NCBI RefSeq assembly: GCF_002735645.1
Contig: NZ_PDZG01000002.1
Span: 62,001 to 126,000, forward strand
Source of the DNA: Iodobacter sp. BJB302
GTDB taxonomy: Bacteria; Pseudomonadota; Gammaproteobacteria; Burkholderiales; Chitinibacteraceae
DNA: 64,000 nt
Direction of reading: 5' to 3'
Each line of letters begins with the position of its first letter. Positions within the stretch are counted from its first letter, which is position 1. The position numbers and the translations under genes are program-made. The notes below the pieces were generated by a model. It saw only the letters and a program-made list of their open reading frames with translations. It was not told the origin of the DNA and made no database searches. This document shows positions 45,090 through 57,948 of the stretch, piece after piece.

Positions 45090-48000
45090 ATGGCCGAACA
45101 GACTAATACCACTAAAGCGCACGCTACAATCGTTCATATTGACGGTAAAGCTTACCTTCGTGACGAAAGTGGAAAAACTGTCCCACTCCAGCCCGGCCAG
45201 AAAATTGATGAACAACAGGTTTTAGTTACCGCCAATGATGGCCATGTTCAGCTGCAGCTGCCTAATGGCGAGCTCGTTGATATCGGCCCGGCCCGCACAG
45301 TACAAATCGATGCGCAGATACTGAATACCGCTCCGGCAGATTCCGCCACCGCAGCCATCAGTGATTTAGCCGAATCCACCGCAAAAATTGCCGCTGCAAT
45401 TGCAAACGGTCAAGACTTGAGCACTGAATTAGAGGCCACCGCAACAGGTTTAAATGGCACAGGCGCAAGTGAAGGCCACTCTTTCGTGCAGCTGTTACGG
45501 ATTGCTGAAGGAGTTGAACCACTGGCCTTTAATTTTGGCAACAACAACTTTGCAGCAACAGACTTACCCGTAAATCCAAACACGGTGCAGCTAGGCATTC
45601 AAGCCGTAAATGATGCGGTTACTCTTGAAGAAGACGGCGAAAGCCGCATCAATGTGCTGGGCAATGACATTGGCAACAACTTAAAAGTAAATACCGCCGT
45701 TGCTAATAATGGTACGGTCAGTATTAATCCGGACGGTACTTTAAGCTACAAACCCAATGCCAATTTCAACGGCAATGACCAGATTACTTACACGATTACC
45801 GATGCAAATGGCACAAGCAGCACGGCCACCGTTGCAGTTACCGTTACCCCGGTTAATGATTTACCTCAGCCTACAGACAGCAATGGCAATCCGCTGACTG
45901 TACCGGTTCAAATCAGCACCAAAGAAGACACCCCGATTGCAGGCAAAGTAACAGCTACCGATCCCGATGGCGACACCCTGACCTTTACCCCAAAAGATCA
46001 GCCCACCCATGGCACAGTCACCGTCAACCCTGACGGCAGCTATATCTACACCCCTGCGCCTGATTACAACGGTAAAGACAGCTTTACTGTTACCGTAAAC
46101 GACGGCAAAGGTGGCACGGCCATTATCACTGTGAATGTCACAGTTGACCCGGTAAACGATGCGCCTGTTGGCACCAATCAGACCATCACCACACCTGAAG
46201 ACACCCCCATCACCGGCAAGCTGGTGGCTACAGATAAAGACGGCGACCCGCTCACCTTTACCGCAAAAGATCAGCCCGCTCACGGCACAGTTACCGTAAA
46301 ACCAGACGGCAGCTACGAATACACCCCTGCACCGGATTACAACGGTAAAGACAGCTTTACGGTTACCGTAAACGACGGCAAAGGCGGCACTGCCGTCATC
46401 ACTGTAAATGTCACAGTTGATCCAGTAAACGATGCGCCTGTTGGCACAAATCAAACCATCACCACACCAGAAGACACGCCAATCACTGGCAAGCTTGTTG
46501 CTACAGATAAAGACGGAGACCCGCTCACCTTTACCGCAAAAGATCAGCCAGTACACGGCACAGTTACCGTAAAACCAGACGGCAGCTACGAATACACCCC
46601 TGCGCCTGATTACAACGGTAAAGACAGCTTTACGGTTACCGTAAACGACGGCAAGGGCGGCACTGCCGTCATCACTGTAAATGTCACAGTTGACCCGGTA
46701 AACGACGCGCCCGTTGGCACCAATCAGGCCATCACCACACCTGAAGACACACCAATCACTGGCAAGCTTGTTGCTACAGATAAAGACGGCGACCCGCTCA
46801 CCTTTACCGCAAAAGATCAGCCCGCTCACGGCACGGTCACCGTAAAACCAGACGGCAGCTACGAATACACCCCCGCGCCCGATTACAACGGTAAAGACAG
46901 CTTTACCGTTACCGTTAGCGACGGCAAGGGCGGCACTGCCGTCATCACTGTGAATGTCACAGTTGATCCAGTAAACGACGCGCCTATTGGAACCAATCAG
47001 GCGATTACAACGCCAGAAGACACACCAATCACTGGCAAGCTTGTTGCTACAGATAAAGACGGCGACCCGCTCACCTTTACCGCAAAAGATCAGCCCGCTC
47101 ACGGCACGGTCACCGTAAAACCAGACGGCAGCTACGAATACACCCCCGCGCCTGATTACAACGGTAAAGACAGCTTTACCGTTACCGTTAGCGACGGCAA
47201 GGGCGGCACAGCCATTATCACAGTCGATGTGGGTATCACCCCGACTGACGACCCTGCAAATATCAGCGGCAATGACCAAGGCACCGTGCAGGAAGACGGT
47301 GTACTTATTGCCAACGGCAAGCTGACGGTTGCTGATAAAGATGCCGGTCAGTCAGAAATGAAGCCACAAACGGTGACCAACGAATACGGCACCTTCAGCA
47401 TTGCAAAAGATGGCACATGGTCGTTCACACTGGATAACGCCGCCAATGAAGTGCAGAGCCTGAGCGACAAAGACAGCCTGAATAAAACATACGTTGTAGA
47501 GTCGCTTGACGGCACCAAGCACGATGTCGTCATCACCATCAATGGTAAAGATGATGCAGCGGAAATCACCCCTAGCAAACCGGGTGATGACGCTGGCCAG
47601 GTCAAAGAAGATACCGTTCTGACTACCAGCGGCACGCTGCTGGTTAACGATAAAGATGCTGGTCAATCCAGCTTCCAGGCTCAGACTGACACCAACGGTA
47701 CTTACGGTAAGTTCAGCATTGGCACGGATGGTAAGTGGACTTATGTGCTGAACAACGCTGCGGCCAATGTTCAGGCTCTGGCTGAAGGCGAAACCAAGAC
47801 TGAAACCTTCACTGTTAAGTCTGCTGATGGCACGACTTCCAGTGTTGTAGTGGCTGTTGTCGGCACGAATGATGCTGCAGTGATCACACCGAATAAGCCA
47901 GGTGATGATGCTGGTTCCGTCAAAGAAGATACAACGCTGACTACCAGCGGCACCTTACTGGTTAACGACAAGGACGCAGGCCAATCCAGCTTCCAGGCGC

Positions 48001-51000
48001 AGACTGACACCGATGGCGCTTACGGTAAGTTCAGCATTGGCACAGATGGGAAGTGGACTTATGTTCTGAACAATGCTGCAGCCAATGTTCAGGCCTTGGC
48101 AGAAGGCGAAACCAAGACCGAAACCTTCGCCGTTAAATCGGCTGATGGCACAACTTCAAGTGTTGTTGTGACTGTTGTCGGTACGAATGATGCTGCAGTG
48201 ATCACACCGAACAAGCCAGGCGACGATGCGGGCCAGGTTAAAGAAGACGCCGTTCTGAGCACTGGCGGCACCCTGCTGGTTAACGATAAAGATGCTGGCC
48301 AATCCAGCTTCCAGGCGCAGACCGACACCGATGGCACTTACGGTAAATTCAGCATTGGCACGGATGGTAAGTGGACTTATGTTCTGAACAACGCTGCAGC
48401 TAATGTTCAGGCTCTGGCTGAAGGCGAAACCAAGACTGAAACCTTTACCGTTAAATCTGCGGATGGCACGACTTCCAGTGTTGTGGTGACTGTTGTCGGA
48501 ACCAACGATGCCGCCACCATCACCCCAAGCAAACCGGGCGATGACGCTGGCCAGGTGAAAGAAGATACAACGCTGACGACCGGCGGCACATTGCTGGTGA
48601 ATGACAAAGATGCTGGTCAATCCAGCTTCCAGGCACAAACTGACACCGACGGTACTTACGGTAAGTTCAGCATTGGTACCGATGGCAAGTGGACTTATGT
48701 TCTGAACAATGCTGCAGCCAACGTTCAGGCCTTGGCTGAAGGCGAAACCAAGACTGAAACCTTCACCGTTAAATCTGCTGATGGCACCACTTCCAGTGTT
48801 GTGGTGACTGTGGTCGGCACGAATGATGCAGCCGTGATCACCCCGAATAAGCCAGGCGATGACGCAGGCCAGGTCAAAGAAGATACAACGCTGACTACCG
48901 GCGGCACGCTGCTTGTTAATGACAAAGACGCTGGCCAATCCAGCTTCCAGGCACAGACCAACACCGACGGCACTTACGGTAAGTTCAGCATTGGTACGGA
49001 TGGCAAGTGGACTTACACGCTGAACAATAACGATCCAGTTGTTCAGGCATTGAAAGACGGCGATGTGAAGACCGAAACCTTCACGGTTAAATCCGCCGAT
49101 GGCACAACAAGCACCATCACCGTCACCGTCAACGGAACCAACGAATCCGCCACCGTCGGCCACGGCGCGGTGCAGGAAGACACTGTTCAAAGCAGCACCG
49201 GCACACTCACCGCTACCGGCGGCGCGACCTTTGTGCCGCAAACTGATGCAGCAGGCACTTACGGTAAGTTGACGCTGGGCAGCGATGGCAAGTGGACTTA
49301 CACGCTGAACAACGATGCGGATAATGTGCAAGCCCTTAAAACTGGCGAAACAAAAACCGAATCCTTCAACGTTGTACTGAGCGACGGCACCAAAACCACC
49401 ATCACCATCGATGTGCAAGGTCTGGATGACAAGGCCGTGATCACCCCAAGCAAACCGGGTGATGACGCAGGCCAAGTTAAAGAAGACTCCGTTCTGACTA
49501 CCAGCGGCACGCTGCTGGTTAACGATAAAGATGCTGGCCAATCCAGCTTCCAAGCGCAGACCAATACCGACGGCACTTACGGTAAGTTCAGCATTGGTAC
49601 GGATGGAAAGTGGACTTACACGCTGAACAATAATGATCCTGTTGTGCAGGCATTGAAAGACGGCGATGTGAAGACTGGAACCTTCACGGTTAAATCCGCC
49701 GACGGCACAACAAGCACGATCACCGTCACCGTAAACGGCACAAATGAATCCGCCACCGTCGGCCACGGCGCGGTACAAGAAGATACCGTTCAAAGCAGCA
49801 GCGGCACGCTCACCGCCACCGGCGGCGCGACCTTTGTGCCGCAAACCGATGCCGCAGGCACTTACGGTAAGTTAACGCTGGGCAGCGATGGCAAGTGGAC
49901 TTATACGCTGAACAACGATGCGGATAATGTGCAAGCCCTTAAATCCGGCGAAACCAAAACCGAATCCTTCGATGTTGTACTGAGCGACGGCACAAAAACC
50001 ACCATCACCATCGACGTGCAAGGTCTGGATGACAAGGCCGTGATCACCCCAAGCAAACCGGGTGACGATGCTGGCCAGGTCAAGGAAGACTCCGTTCTGA
50101 CTACCAGCGGCACGCTGCTGGTTAACGATAAAGATGCTGGTCAATCCAGCTTCCAGGCACAGACCAATACCGATGGTACTTACGGTAAGTTCAGCATTGG
50201 TACCAATGGCAAGTGGACTTATGTTCTGAACAATGCTGCAGCCAATGTTCAGGCCTTGGCTGAAGGCGAAACTAAGACTGAAACCTTTACCGTTAAGTCT
50301 GCTGATGGCACGACTTCGAGCGTGGTGGTGACGGTTGTCGGCACGAATGATGCTGCAGTGATCACACCTAATAAGCCAGGCGACGATGCGGGCCAGGTTA
50401 AAGAAGACGCCGTTCTGAGCACTGGCGGCACCCTGCTGGTTAACGACAAAGACGCTGGCCAATCCAGCTTCCAGGCACAGACCAATACCGATGGTACTTA
50501 CGGTAAGTTCAGCATTGGTACCGATGGCAAGTGGACTTATGTTCTGAACAATGCTGCAGCCAATGTTCAGGCCTTGGCTGAAGGCGAAACTAAGACTGAA
50601 ACCTTTACCGTTAAGTCTGCTGATGGCACGACTTCCAGTGTTGTGGTGACTGTGGTCGGCACGAATGATGCTGCAGTGATCACACCTAATAAGCCAGGCG
50701 ACGATGCGGGCCAGGTTAAAGAAGACGCCGTTCTGACTACCAGCGGCACCCTGCTGGTGAATGACAAAGACGCTGGTCAATCCAGCTTCCAGGCACAGAC
50801 TGACACCAACGGGACTTACGGCAAGTTCAGCATTGGCACGGATGGTAAGTGGACTTATGTTCTGAACAACGCTGCAGCCAATGTTCAGGCTCTGGCAGAG
50901 GGCGAAACCAAGACTGAAACCTTTACCGTTAAATCGGCTGATGGCACGACTTCCAGTGTTGTGGTGACTGTTGTCGGCACGAACGATGCAGCCGTGATCA

Positions 51001-54000
51001 CACCTAATAAGCCAGGCGACGATGCTGGCCAGGTTAAAGAAGACACCGTTCTGACTACCAGCGGCACCCTGCTCGTTAACGACAAAGACGCTGGCCAATC
51101 CAGCTTCCAGGCGCAGACTGACACCAACGGGACTTACGGCAAGTTCAGCATTGGCACGAATGGTAAGTGGACTTATGTTCTGAACAACGCAGCAGCTAAT
51201 GTTCAGGCTCTGGCAGAGGGCGAAACCAAGACTGAAACATTCACTGTTAAGTCTGCGGATGGCACCACTTCAAGCGTTGTTGTAACGATTGTAGGTACCA
51301 ACGATGCCGCAATCATCACCCCAAGCAAACCGGGTGACGACGCAGGCCAGGTCAAAGAAGATACAACGCTGACTACCAGCGGAACCTTGATGGTTAACGA
51401 CAAAGACGCTAGCCAATCCAGCTTCCAGGCTCAGACCAATACCGATGGTACTTATGGTAAGTTCAGCATTGGCACGGATGGCAAGTGGACTTATGCTCTG
51501 AACAATGCAGCAGCCAATGTTCAGGCCCTGGCCGAAGGCGAAACCAAGACTGAAACCTTTACTGTTAAGTCTGCGGATGGCACGACTTCCAGTGTTGTGG
51601 TGACTGTTGTCGGAACCAACGATGCGGCAGTGATCACACCTAATAAGCCAGGCGATGACGCAGGCCAGGTTAAAGAAGACACCATCCTAACCACCAGCGG
51701 CACCCTGCTGGTTAGCGATAAAGATGCAGGTCAATCCAGCTTCCAGGCTCAGAGCAACACCGATGGCACTTACGGTAAGTTCAGCATTGGCACCGATGGT
51801 AAGTGGACTTACACGCTGAACAATAACGACCCAGTTGTGCAGGCATTGAAAGACGGCGATGTGAAGACTGAAACCTTCACGGTTAAATCCGCCGACGGCA
51901 CAACAAGCACCATCACCGTGACGGTCAACGGAACCAACGAATCCGCCACCGTCGGCCACGGCGCGGTGCAGGAAGATACCGTTCAAAGCAGCACCGGCAC
52001 ACTCTCCGCTACCGGCGGCGCGACCTTTGTGCCGCAAACAAATGCAGCAGGCACTTACGGTAAGTTGACGCTGGGCAGCGATGGCAAGTGGACTTACACG
52101 CTGAACAACGATGCGGATAATGTTCAAGCTCTTAAAACCGGCGAAACAAAAACCGAATCCTTCAACGTTGTACTGAGCGACGGCACAAAAACCACCATCA
52201 CCATCGACGTGCAAGGTCTGGATGACAAGGCTGTGATCGGCCAAGGCCAAGGCGACATCGGAGCCGGTACCGTTAAAGAAGACACGCCAGCGCAAACTAC
52301 CGCAAGCGGTCACCTGACGATCACCGATAAAGACGCCGGCCAAGCCAGCTTCACACCGCAAACTGTGAAAAACGCTTATGGCACCTTCACGCTGCAAGCC
52401 AATGGCGACTGGAAGTTTGATATCGACAACAGCAGCGCCACAGTTCAGGCACTGAAAGAAGGCCAGCAGATCAAGTTTGATCTGCCCGTAACGAGCCTGG
52501 ATGGTACGGCTGGCAAGGTCAGCATCACCGTGATCGGCACTAACGATGAGGCGGTGATTGGCCAACAAGGTGACATCGGCGCAGGTACCGTTAAAGAAGA
52601 CACGCCAGCGCAAACCACTGCAATCGGTCATTTAACGATCACCGATAAAGACGCCGGTGAAGCCAGCTTCACGCCACAAACCGTTAAAAACGCTTACGGC
52701 ACCTTCACCCTGCAAGCGAATGGCGACTGGAAGTTTGATATCGACAACAGCAGCGCCACAGTTCAGGCATTGAAAGAAGGCCAGCAGATCAAGTTTGATC
52801 TGCCCGTAACGAGCCTGGATGGTACGGCTGGCAAGGTCAGCATCACCGTAATCGGCACGAATGACGCTGCCATCATCGGTCAAGGCCAAGGCGACATCGG
52901 CGCAGGCACTGTCAAAGAAGACACGCCAGCGCAAGCCACCGCAAACGGCCACCTGACTGTTACAGATAAAGATGCCGGTGAAGCCAGCTTCACGCCGCAA
53001 ACTGTGAAGAACGCTTACGGCACCTTCATGCTGCAAGCCAATGGCGACTGGAAGTTTGATATCGACAACAGCAGCGCCACAGTTCAGGCACTGAAAGAAG
53101 GCGAGCAGGCTAAGTTTGATCTGCCAGTGACAAGCCTGGATGGTACGGCAGGCAAGGTCAGCATTACCGTGATCGGCACAAACGATGCACCAGCCAGCAC
53201 AGGTGGCACGGTCTCCGGCACAGAAGATACGGCTTACACCTTTAAATGGAACGACTTTAATGCCGCCGACAGCGATACTGCCGCAAGCGGCCTGTCGATC
53301 AAATTAAGCTCGCTTCCTGCCGATGGGGTGTTGCAATTTAATGGCGTGGCCATTACTAACCCAGCTCAATTCACCTTCAGCAAGGCCGATATTGATGCGG
53401 GCAAGCTGACCTTTATGCCTGATGCGAATGAATCAGGGAACAATAGCTTTACCACGGCCGGCACTGGCGATCAAAAATCTGACTATGCCAAATTCGATTA
53501 TCAGGAGAATGATGGCAGCGCCAGCAGCGATAAAGTCAGTATGGTGGTTGATATCAAACCGGTGGCCGATGCGCCTGTGATCAGCATTGGGGGGATTAGC
53601 CTGGTGAACGGCTCCACAACCACGGTCACGCCACCAAAAGGCAATGGTTTAACCCAGCAGTACTATGCGCCAGATGCCAATGACAATCTGAACACCACCA
53701 CGGCCAGAACGCCAACACGTATCGAGGCAGAGTTGGAAGGCAAAGTGCCAACCAGCACTACGATCGTGACCTCACCGGATGTTTATGTGCCTAATGGCTC
53801 TGATGCGCCAAGTGGCATCGCCACTGATTCTGCTTACAGAGTCAGTGGCTTGGTTTACCTTGAAGAAGGCAAAACCTACACTTTCAGTGGCTATGTTGAC
53901 GATACTTCCCTGCTGAAAATTGGCGGCGTAGAGCTGATGAACCGACCTTATAATGGCTATGGCACATTTACTGCCACGCCATTTGTACCAGGTAAATCGG

Positions 54001-55883
54001 GCTACTACACCGTTGAAATGATCGTCTACAACGCATCCAACGTAGGCGCGATGGATCTGAATGTCAGCGTCAATGGCGGAAAAGCCGTCGACTTTAACAC
54101 CAGCAACTTCCAGCTCTACAGCAACCTGGCTCAGCTTGAAAACAGCGGCGGCCTGCACAGCAATCTGGTGGCGACCGGTGATGGCGGCTACTACCCGCAG
54201 GGTATCAGCGGGCAGGAAGACAGCTTTATCAAGCTGTTTGGCTTAGCAGCAAAACTCAGCGACACCGATGGCTCTGAAAGCCTGCAAAGCCTTTCACTGA
54301 CTGAGCTGAAAGCTGGCAGCACCATTTTTGATGGTGTGCAAACCTATAACGTGCCTGCCGATGGTTCGGCGCTCAACCTGAAAGGCTGGGATTTAAACAA
54401 TCTGCAAATCAGACCGCCGCTTAATTTCTTTGGTGAATACAAAGTCGGCCTGCAAGCAGTAAGCGTAGAAAAAAGCACAGGTGAAACCGCCACCAATAAT
54501 GCCTTTGTCGCGATTCAAGTTGCCAATACCAACGATGCACCAAGCACCAGCGACGACAGCGCAACCATCCGCGAAGACAGCACACCAAATCCGATTACCG
54601 GCAATGTGCTCAGCAACGATACCGATGTGGATGGCGATAAGCTGGTGGTTCAGGCCATTAACAACAATGCTGCCAGTGTGGGTAAGGCGATCAGCGGTCA
54701 GTTTGGCCAGCTCACAATCAACCAAGATGGCAGCTATAGCTACACGCTGGATAACAGCAACCCGCGTGTGAATGCACTTAACGACAGAGACACCTTAAGC
54801 GAGAAATTCACCTACACCGCATCCGATGGCAAAGGCGGCACATCCACCGCCACGCTCACGATCAATATCCAGGGCCATAGCGATCCGGTCGTGATTATGG
54901 GCTCCAGCTTTAATGATCAGATTGGCGATATGTATGGCGAATCCAATAATCTGTGGACGGGTGAGAAAACCGAAGGCACGGTGATTGATCTGCAACTGGG
55001 CGGTGGCGCGGTTGCCGGCGCACCAAACCCAAACCCTGGCCAGCGCTTCCAGTACACCCAATCGGTGGATCAGGTCATCGATGCAGGTGGCGGCAACGAC
55101 TATGTTGAATCAGGCCGTGGCGATGATGTGATTTATGCCGGGGACAGCGATTCTGCTGGTTACAAATTTGCAGATATTTTGGGCCATAAGCTGATGACGC
55201 TGGATTTAGGCTCTTTAGTAGACTCCAGCACCCAGCTGTTCAGTGCCGCAGTTGGCGTAAGCAATCCTAAGGCAGACGTAGTTAACGGTGGCAGCGGGCA
55301 CGATGCCATCTTTGGTCAGTCGGGTGTGGATCTGCTGTATGGCCATACCGGCAACGATTACCTTGATGGCGGCAGCGATAACGACGCCTTGCGTGGCGGG
55401 CTTGGCCATGATGTATTACGCGGCGGCTCGGGTAACGACGTACTCAGAGGTGATGCAGGTGACGATGTCTTCCTCTGGATGCCGGGCGATCAGGCTGTTG
55501 CACGCGGCGCTACAGCTGCAGGCACAGGCAACGAATTTGGCATTGGTGCCAATGTAAACGTGGTGAGAACCGCCACCGATGTGGTGATGGATTTCAATCA
55601 GAACACCACATCAGGCAATAACGATAAGCTCGACATGCGTGATCTGCTGATAGGTGAAACGCATGGCAGCAACGATATTGGCAATCTGCTTAATTATCTG
55701 CACGTAGAAAAATCAGGCAGCAGCACGGTGATTCACGTCAGCACGGCAGGTGAGTTTGGCGGTGGCTATAACGCAGCCAAAGAAGACCAAACCATTATTC
55801 TGCAAGGAGTTGATCTGACTGGCGCAACTGATGCTGACATTCTGAAAAATCTGCTGCAAAACAATAAGCTGATCGTTGATTAA
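45090..55883 (+). CDS. Giant LapA/BapA-like RTX adhesin
   Basis: A 3597-residue type I secretion substrate for attachment and biofilm. Residues 1-130 are a LapA-type retention module ([42 protein letters not shown]). After a cadherin-like domain (about 172-265) come five 91-residue repeats (about 275-715), a divergent VCBS unit, then long VCBS arrays of 106-residue units (about 826-2700). A further cadherin-like domain, a PA14-like domain (about 2850-2995, QQYYAP and [17 protein letters not shown]) and another VCBS unit follow. RTX calcium repeats ([20 protein letters not shown] and later [17 protein letters not shown], about 3330-3475) and a type I secretion C-terminus close the protein. There is no Sec signal. 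No transporter or Lap regulator gene is present. The ribosome-binding site is weak; two palindromes lie upstream. Confidence 0.95.
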   Translation: MAEQTNTTKAHATIVHIDGKAYLRDESGKTVPLQPGQKIDEQQVLVTANDGHVQLQLPNGELVDIGPARTVQIDAQILNTAPADSATAAISDLAESTAKIAAAIANGQDLSTELEATATGLNGTGASEGHSFVQLLRIAEGVEPLAFNFGNNNFAATDLPVNPNTVQLGIQAVNDAVTLEEDGESRINVLGNDIGNNLKVNTAVANNGTVSINPDGTLSYKPNANFNGNDQITYTITDANGTSSTATVAVTVTPVNDLPQPTDSNGNPLTVPVQISTKEDTPIAGKVTATDPDGDTLTFTPKDQPTHGTVTVNPDGSYIYTPAPDYNGKDSFTVTVNDGKGGTAIITVNVTVDPVNDAPVGTNQTITTPEDTPITGKLVATDKDGDPLTFTAKDQPAHGTVTVKPDGSYEYTPAPDYNGKDSFTVTVNDGKGGTAVITVNVTVDPVNDAPVGTNQTITTPEDTPITGKLVATDKDGDPLTFTAKDQPVHGTVTVKPDGSYEYTPAPDYNGKDSFTVTVNDGKGGTAVITVNVTVDPVNDAPVGTNQAITTPEDTPITGKLVATDKDGDPLTFTAKDQPAHGTVTVKPDGSYEYTPAPDYNGKDSFTVTVSDGKGGTAVITVNVTVDPVNDAPIGTNQAITTPEDTPITGKLVATDKDGDPLTFTAKDQPAHGTVTVKPDGSYEYTPAPDYNGKDSFTVTVSDGKGGTAIITVDVGITPTDDPANISGNDQGTVQEDGVLIANGKLTVADKDAGQSEMKPQTVTNEYGTFSIAKDGTWSFTLDNAANEVQSLSDKDSLNKTYVVESLDGTKHDVVITINGKDDAAEITPSKPGDDAGQVKEDTVLTTSGTLLVNDKDAGQSSFQAQTDTNGTYGKFSIGTDGKWTYVLNNAAANVQALAEGETKTETFTVKSADGTTSSVVVAVVGTNDAAVITPNKPGDDAGSVKEDTTLTTSGTLLVNDKDAGQSSFQAQTDTDGAYGKFSIGTDGKWTYVLNNAAANVQALAEGETKTETFAVKSADGTTSSVVVTVVGTNDAAVITPNKPGDDAGQVKEDAVLSTGGTLLVNDKDAGQSSFQAQTDTDGTYGKFSIGTDGKWTYVLNNAAANVQALAEGETKTETFTVKSADGTTSSVVVTVVGTNDAATITPSKPGDDAGQVKEDTTLTTGGTLLVNDKDAGQSSFQAQTDTDGTYGKFSIGTDGKWTYVLNNAAANVQALAEGETKTETFTVKSADGTTSSVVVTVVGTNDAAVITPNKPGDDAGQVKEDTTLTTGGTLLVNDKDAGQSSFQAQTNTDGTYGKFSIGTDGKWTYTLNNNDPVVQALKDGDVKTETFTVKSADGTTSTITVTVNGTNESATVGHGAVQEDTVQSSTGTLTATGGATFVPQTDAAGTYGKLTLGSDGKWTYTLNNDADNVQALKTGETKTESFNVVLSDGTKTTITIDVQGLDDKAVITPSKPGDDAGQVKEDSVLTTSGTLLVNDKDAGQSSFQAQTNTDGTYGKFSIGTDGKWTYTLNNNDPVVQALKDGDVKTGTFTVKSADGTTSTITVTVNGTNESATVGHGAVQEDTVQSSSGTLTATGGATFVPQTDAAGTYGKLTLGSDGKWTYTLNNDADNVQALKSGETKTESFDVVLSDGTKTTITIDVQGLDDKAVITPSKPGDDAGQVKEDSVLTTSGTLLVNDKDAGQSSFQAQTNTDGTYGKFSIGTNGKWTYVLNNAAANVQALAEGETKTETFTVKSADGTTSSVVVTVVGTNDAAVITPNKPGDDAGQVKEDAVLSTGGTLLVNDKDAGQSSFQAQTNTDGTYGKFSIGTDGKWTYVLNNAAANVQALAEGETKTETFTVKSADGTTSSVVVTVVGTNDAAVITPNKPGDDAGQVKEDAVLTTSGTLLVNDKDAGQSSFQAQTDTNGTYGKFSIGTDGKWTYVLNNAAANVQALAEGETKTETFTVKSADGTTSSVVVTVVGTNDAAVITPNKPGDDAGQVKEDTVLTTSGTLLVNDKDAGQSSFQAQTDTNGTYGKFSIGTNGKWTYVLNNAAANVQALAEGETKTETFTVKSADGTTSSVVVTIVGTNDAAIITPSKPGDDAGQVKEDTTLTTSGTLMVNDKDASQSSFQAQTNTDGTYGKFSIGTDGKWTYALNNAAANVQALAEGETKTETFTVKSADGTTSSVVVTVVGTNDAAVITPNKPGDDAGQVKEDTILTTSGTLLVSDKDAGQSSFQAQSNTDGTYGKFSIGTDGKWTYTLNNNDPVVQALKDGDVKTETFTVKSADGTTSTITVTVNGTNESATVGHGAVQEDTVQSSTGTLSATGGATFVPQTNAAGTYGKLTLGSDGKWTYTLNNDADNVQALKTGETKTESFNVVLSDGTKTTITIDVQGLDDKAVIGQGQGDIGAGTVKEDTPAQTTASGHLTITDKDAGQASFTPQTVKNAYGTFTLQANGDWKFDIDNSSATVQALKEGQQIKFDLPVTSLDGTAGKVSITVIGTNDEAVIGQQGDIGAGTVKEDTPAQTTAIGHLTITDKDAGEASFTPQTVKNAYGTFTLQANGDWKFDIDNSSATVQALKEGQQIKFDLPVTSLDGTAGKVSITVIGTNDAAIIGQGQGDIGAGTVKEDTPAQATANGHLTVTDKDAGEASFTPQTVKNAYGTFMLQANGDWKFDIDNSSATVQALKEGEQAKFDLPVTSLDGTAGKVSITVIGTNDAPASTGGTVSGTEDTAYTFKWNDFNAADSDTAASGLSIKLSSLPADGVLQFNGVAITNPAQFTFSKADIDAGKLTFMPDANESGNNSFTTAGTGDQKSDYAKFDYQENDGSASSDKVSMVVDIKPVADAPVISIGGISLVNGSTTTVTPPKGNGLTQQYYAPDANDNLNTTTARTPTRIEAELEGKVPTSTTIVTSPDVYVPNGSDAPSGIATDSAYRVSGLVYLEEGKTYTFSGYVDDTSLLKIGGVELMNRPYNGYGTFTATPFVPGKSGYYTVEMIVYNASNVGAMDLNVSVNGGKAVDFNTSNFQLYSNLAQLENSGGLHSNLVATGDGGYYPQGISGQEDSFIKLFGLAAKLSDTDGSESLQSLSLTELKAGSTIFDGVQTYNVPADGSALNLKGWDLNNLQIRPPLNFFGEYKVGLQAVSVEKSTGETATNNAFVAIQVANTNDAPSTSDDSATIREDSTPNPITGNVLSNDTDVDGDKLVVQAINNNAASVGKAISGQFGQLTINQDGSYSYTLDNSNPRVNALNDRDTLSEKFTYTASDGKGGTSTATLTINIQGHSDPVVIMGSSFNDQIGDMYGESNNLWTGEKTEGTVIDLQLGGGAVAGAPNPNPGQRFQYTQSVDQVIDAGGGNDYVESGRGDDVIYAGDSDSAGYKFADILGHKLMTLDLGSLVDSSTQLFSAAVGVSNPKADVVNGGSGHDAIFGQSGVDLLYGHTGNDYLDGGSDNDALRGGLGHDVLRGGSGNDVLRGDAGDDVFLWMPGDQAVARGATAAGTGNEFGIGANVNVVRTATDVVMDFNQNTTSGNNDKLDMRDLLIGETHGSNDIGNLLNYLHVEKSGSSTVIHVSTAGEFGGGYNAAKEDQTIILQGVDLTGATDADILKNLLQNNKLIVD
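45915..47236 (+). repeat. Five tandem 273-bp repeats in the adhesin (cadherin-like, 91 residues)
   Basis: The block with (P/K)EDTPI(T/A)GK recurs at 45924, 46197, 46470, 46743 and 47016, an exact period of 273 bp. Copies 2-5 are nearly identical at protein level, differing mainly by synonymous changes; copy 1 is the most divergent. Confidence 0.93.
47565..52235 (+). repeat. VCBS repeat array with 318-bp units and 603-bp composite units
   Basis: Measured from the ATC of ITP(S/N)KPGDDAG, units start at 47565, 47883, 48201, 48519, 48837, 49440, 50043, 50361, 50679, 50997, 51315 and 51633. Spacing is 318 bp, except 603 bp at 48837, 49440 and 51633, where an extra 95-residue VGHGAVQED unit is inserted. 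The total (9 x 318 + 3 x 603 = 4671 bp) fits exactly. Confidence 0.92.
52236..53195 (+). repeat. Three tandem VCBS repeats of a second type
   Basis: Units beginning IGQ(G)[12 protein letters not shown] start at 52236, 52557 and 52875, giving periods of 321 and 318 bp. They are very similar to each other and distinct from the preceding array. Confidence 0.9.
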
Positions 55884-55902
55884 GCTTTAAAAACGGCAAA
55901 GC

Positions 55903-55929
55903 AAACGGCTCCTGTGGGAGCCGTTTTTT
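55903..55929 (+). terminator. Rho-independent terminator after the adhesin gene
   Basis: AAACGGCTCC (55903-55912) pairs with GGAGCCGTTT (55917-55926) around a 4-nt loop, and the stem runs into six T. It lies 20 bp after the stop. Confidence 0.92.
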
Positions 55930-56175
55930 CATGCACTGCCGCCGCAAAAATCACAGTACACATACACCGCACAAAAACTGACAAAATTAAATAACAAATG
56001 TAAGCAATGTGAAGCTTTTGTTTCATTTAAGCAAGTTAAGATCTCCTCCCTGATCTGTAAACCGCATTAGCGCCAGCGCAATAAAAAGAGAAATTTACTT
56101 TAATTTAAAGTCGCAACAGCCCCCAAACGTGCTCTGAACAGGCTGAAAAATACGACTAATAACGAGAACCATCGC

Positions 56176-56685
56176 ATGACTCAACCCACATTTAACCGCG
56201 TATTCAATGTATTATTTTTATGCACCGCCAACTCAGCACGCAGCATTATGTCGGAAGGACTGCTGAATATTCTGGGGCATGGCCGGTTTAACGCTTACAG
56301 CGCAGGAACACATCCCAGCGGCGAAATCAACCGCTATACAATCGAGCTACTGCAATCCATAGGCTATGACACCAGTCATTTGCACTCCAAATCATGGCAA
56401 GAATTTGAAGGACGCAATGCGCCACACATGGATATCGTGATTACGGTATGTGATGATGCCCGAGGTGAAGTATGCCCAAGCTGGCCAGGACACCCTATCA
56501 GCGCGCATTGGGCTTATGAAGATCCAAGCGGGGAAACAGAAGAAGAAAAACACGCCTCGTATTGCAAAATATTTGCACAAATCAAACGCAGAATTGATTT
56601 GCTGGTCAGCCTGCCCTCAGAAAAACTGGAGCACCTCACCCTTAACAATCTTGTGCAGGAAATAGGCCAGACGCCCCTTAACTAA
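56176..56685 (+). CDS. ArsC-like arsenate reductase / low-molecular-weight phosphatase fold
   Basis: A 169-residue protein of the thioredoxin-coupled ArsC type. The P-loop is CTANSAR (Cys16-Arg22), so the CX5R motif is complete. Cys92 and Cys100 in VCDDARGEVCPSWPG match the redox cysteine pair of ArsC, and SWQEF plus HWAYEDPSG are also typical. It could reduce arsenate to arsenite. No arsR, arsB or acr3 is adjacent, so a housekeeping or orphan role is possible. Confidence 0.85.
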   Translation: MTQPTFNRVFNVLFLCTANSARSIMSEGLLNILGHGRFNAYSAGTHPSGEINRYTIELLQSIGYDTSHLHSKSWQEFEGRNAPHMDIVITVCDDARGEVCPSWPGHPISAHWAYEDPSGETEEEKHASYCKIFAQIKRRIDLLVSLPSEKLEHLTLNNLVQEIGQTPLN

Positions 56686-56695
56686 GCCAGACAGG

Positions 56696-57757
56696 CTAAT
56701 CCTCCAGGCGGCGCAGTGCATCTTCCTTTGATAAGGACAAAAGCGTTTGCTGCGTGGCCAAAATCGCGGGCATCAGCAGCAATAACTCATCGCACAGGCG
56801 GCGGGTAGTCTGGCTGAGCTCAGCACTCAGCCAATCGCAAGCGCCTGGCGTGCGCTCTTTTAGCTGTGGCTCTGGCAGCGCATTTAGTAATAAATCTGCA
56901 TGCAAAAAACGGATGCCGTGGGCAGCACGAAACAGCGCTTTTACAATCGCCTGACGCTGCCGCCCGCCATCTGCCAGCAACGCTGTTTTCTCAGCAATAT
57001 CATCCATCCGGTCAAACAAACTATATAAAGTGCGCTGCCCGCGCTGAATAGATTCAAAGCACACCGCACTTTGCTCACACTCGCTTGCCGCTGCCGATAT
57101 CAAGCCCCGCATCGCCACCAGCCGCGTGTTAAAACGCCCCAGCGCCGCCTCGGTATCCAGTGGCACACGCCGCGCAATATGGCTATAAATCAGCGCCGAT
57201 TCACGCAAATTATCCGAAAGCAAAAAACGCCAGTGATCCAGCGCCCGCTGAGGGAACAAAGACGCGGCCAGCATCGAAATCAAAGAGCCCAAAGCCACAT
57301 TCGCCGTACGCCACAGCGACTCATCCACCGTGCCATCGCCCACACCGGCCACAATCACCAGCGTAATCCCTACCGTCAGCGCCGTATAACCCGCCTTACC
57401 AATTGCATGGTAAGCACTTAATAAAATCACCAGCACCATCCAGGCAAAAGACAGCAGCGGCGATACCCCATAGAGGGCCAAAGCCAGCAAACCCGCCAGC
57501 GCCCCCACCGTGGTCCCCACCGTGCGCTGCCGTGTTTTTTGCGCCACCGCGCCTAAATGCGGCACATTGCCCAGCATCACCACAATGGTCACCAGCATCC
57601 AGCTGCCGTGCTGGATTGGGAAACTAAGATTAATCATCAAACCAAACAAAAACGCCAAAACCACCCGCAAAGCATGGATCTGGCGATGATGCTGATAAAG
57701 AAATAAAGGATTTTTTACCGCGCGCCAAGGCGCAGTCAGAATTCGGGCTGGCTTCAT
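56696..57757 (-). CDS. FUSC family inner-membrane protein
   Basis: A 353-residue protein with a block of about six membrane helices from residue 27 to 175 (RVVLAFLFGLMINLSF, GSWMLVTIVVMLG, QRTVGTTVGALAGLLALAL). A cytoplasmic helical region follows. The QxRxxGTxxGAxxG motif is that of fusaric acid resistance/aromatic acid exporter proteins (FUSC, YccS/AaeB-like). It is shorter than the full two-module exporters. No HlyD-type partner adjoins, so transport function is uncertain. It is convergent with the ArsC-like gene, 10 bp apart. Confidence 0.85.
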   Translation of the reverse strand: MKPARILTAPWRAVKNPLFLYQHHRQIHALRVVLAFLFGLMINLSFPIQHGSWMLVTIVVMLGNVPHLGAVAQKTRQRTVGTTVGALAGLLALALYGVSPLLSFAWMVLVILLSAYHAIGKAGYTALTVGITLVIVAGVGDGTVDESLWRTANVALGSLISMLAASLFPQRALDHWRFLLSDNLRESALIYSHIARRVPLDTEAALGRFNTRLVAMRGLISAAASECEQSAVCFESIQRGQRTLYSLFDRMDDIAEKTALLADGGRQRQAIVKALFRAAHGIRFLHADLLLNALPEPQLKERTPGACDWLSAELSQTTRRLCDELLLLMPAILATQQTLLSLSKEDALRRLED

Positions 57758-57891
57758 AAGCCTTACTATAACAAAGCAGGCTATGAATAGAGAGACTGAC
57801 GTGAGTAATTACTCTGTTTACCGGCAAACCACATCATCAGTAATGATCTGCCCAGCTTAAGCCATATTCATTGAGTAAGTTTTATTTGCAA

Positions 57892-57926
57892 TAAAAAACA
57901 CGATGCAGCCAAAGCCACATCGCGTT
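57892..57926 (-). terminator. Terminator after the 58-kb lipoprotein gene
   Basis: On the minus strand AACGCGATG and CATCGTGTT (57926-57897) form a 9-bp stem with one mismatch, followed by a T run. It lies about 22 bp past the stop. Confidence 0.75.
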
Positions 57927-57948
57927 TCCTCTTCAAACAATCAAACCA

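Noticed and set aside
45861-52631. Long open frames on the minus strand opposite the adhesin repeats (472, 562, 408 and 314 codons)
   Set aside because: They follow the repeat period exactly, have no ribosome-binding sites or domains, and are a by-product of the codon use of the adhesin repeats.
45915-53195. Regular repeats that might suggest a CRISPR array
   Set aside because: Periods are 273-321 bp, all in frame and coding for protein domains; no short repeat/spacer pattern or cas genes.
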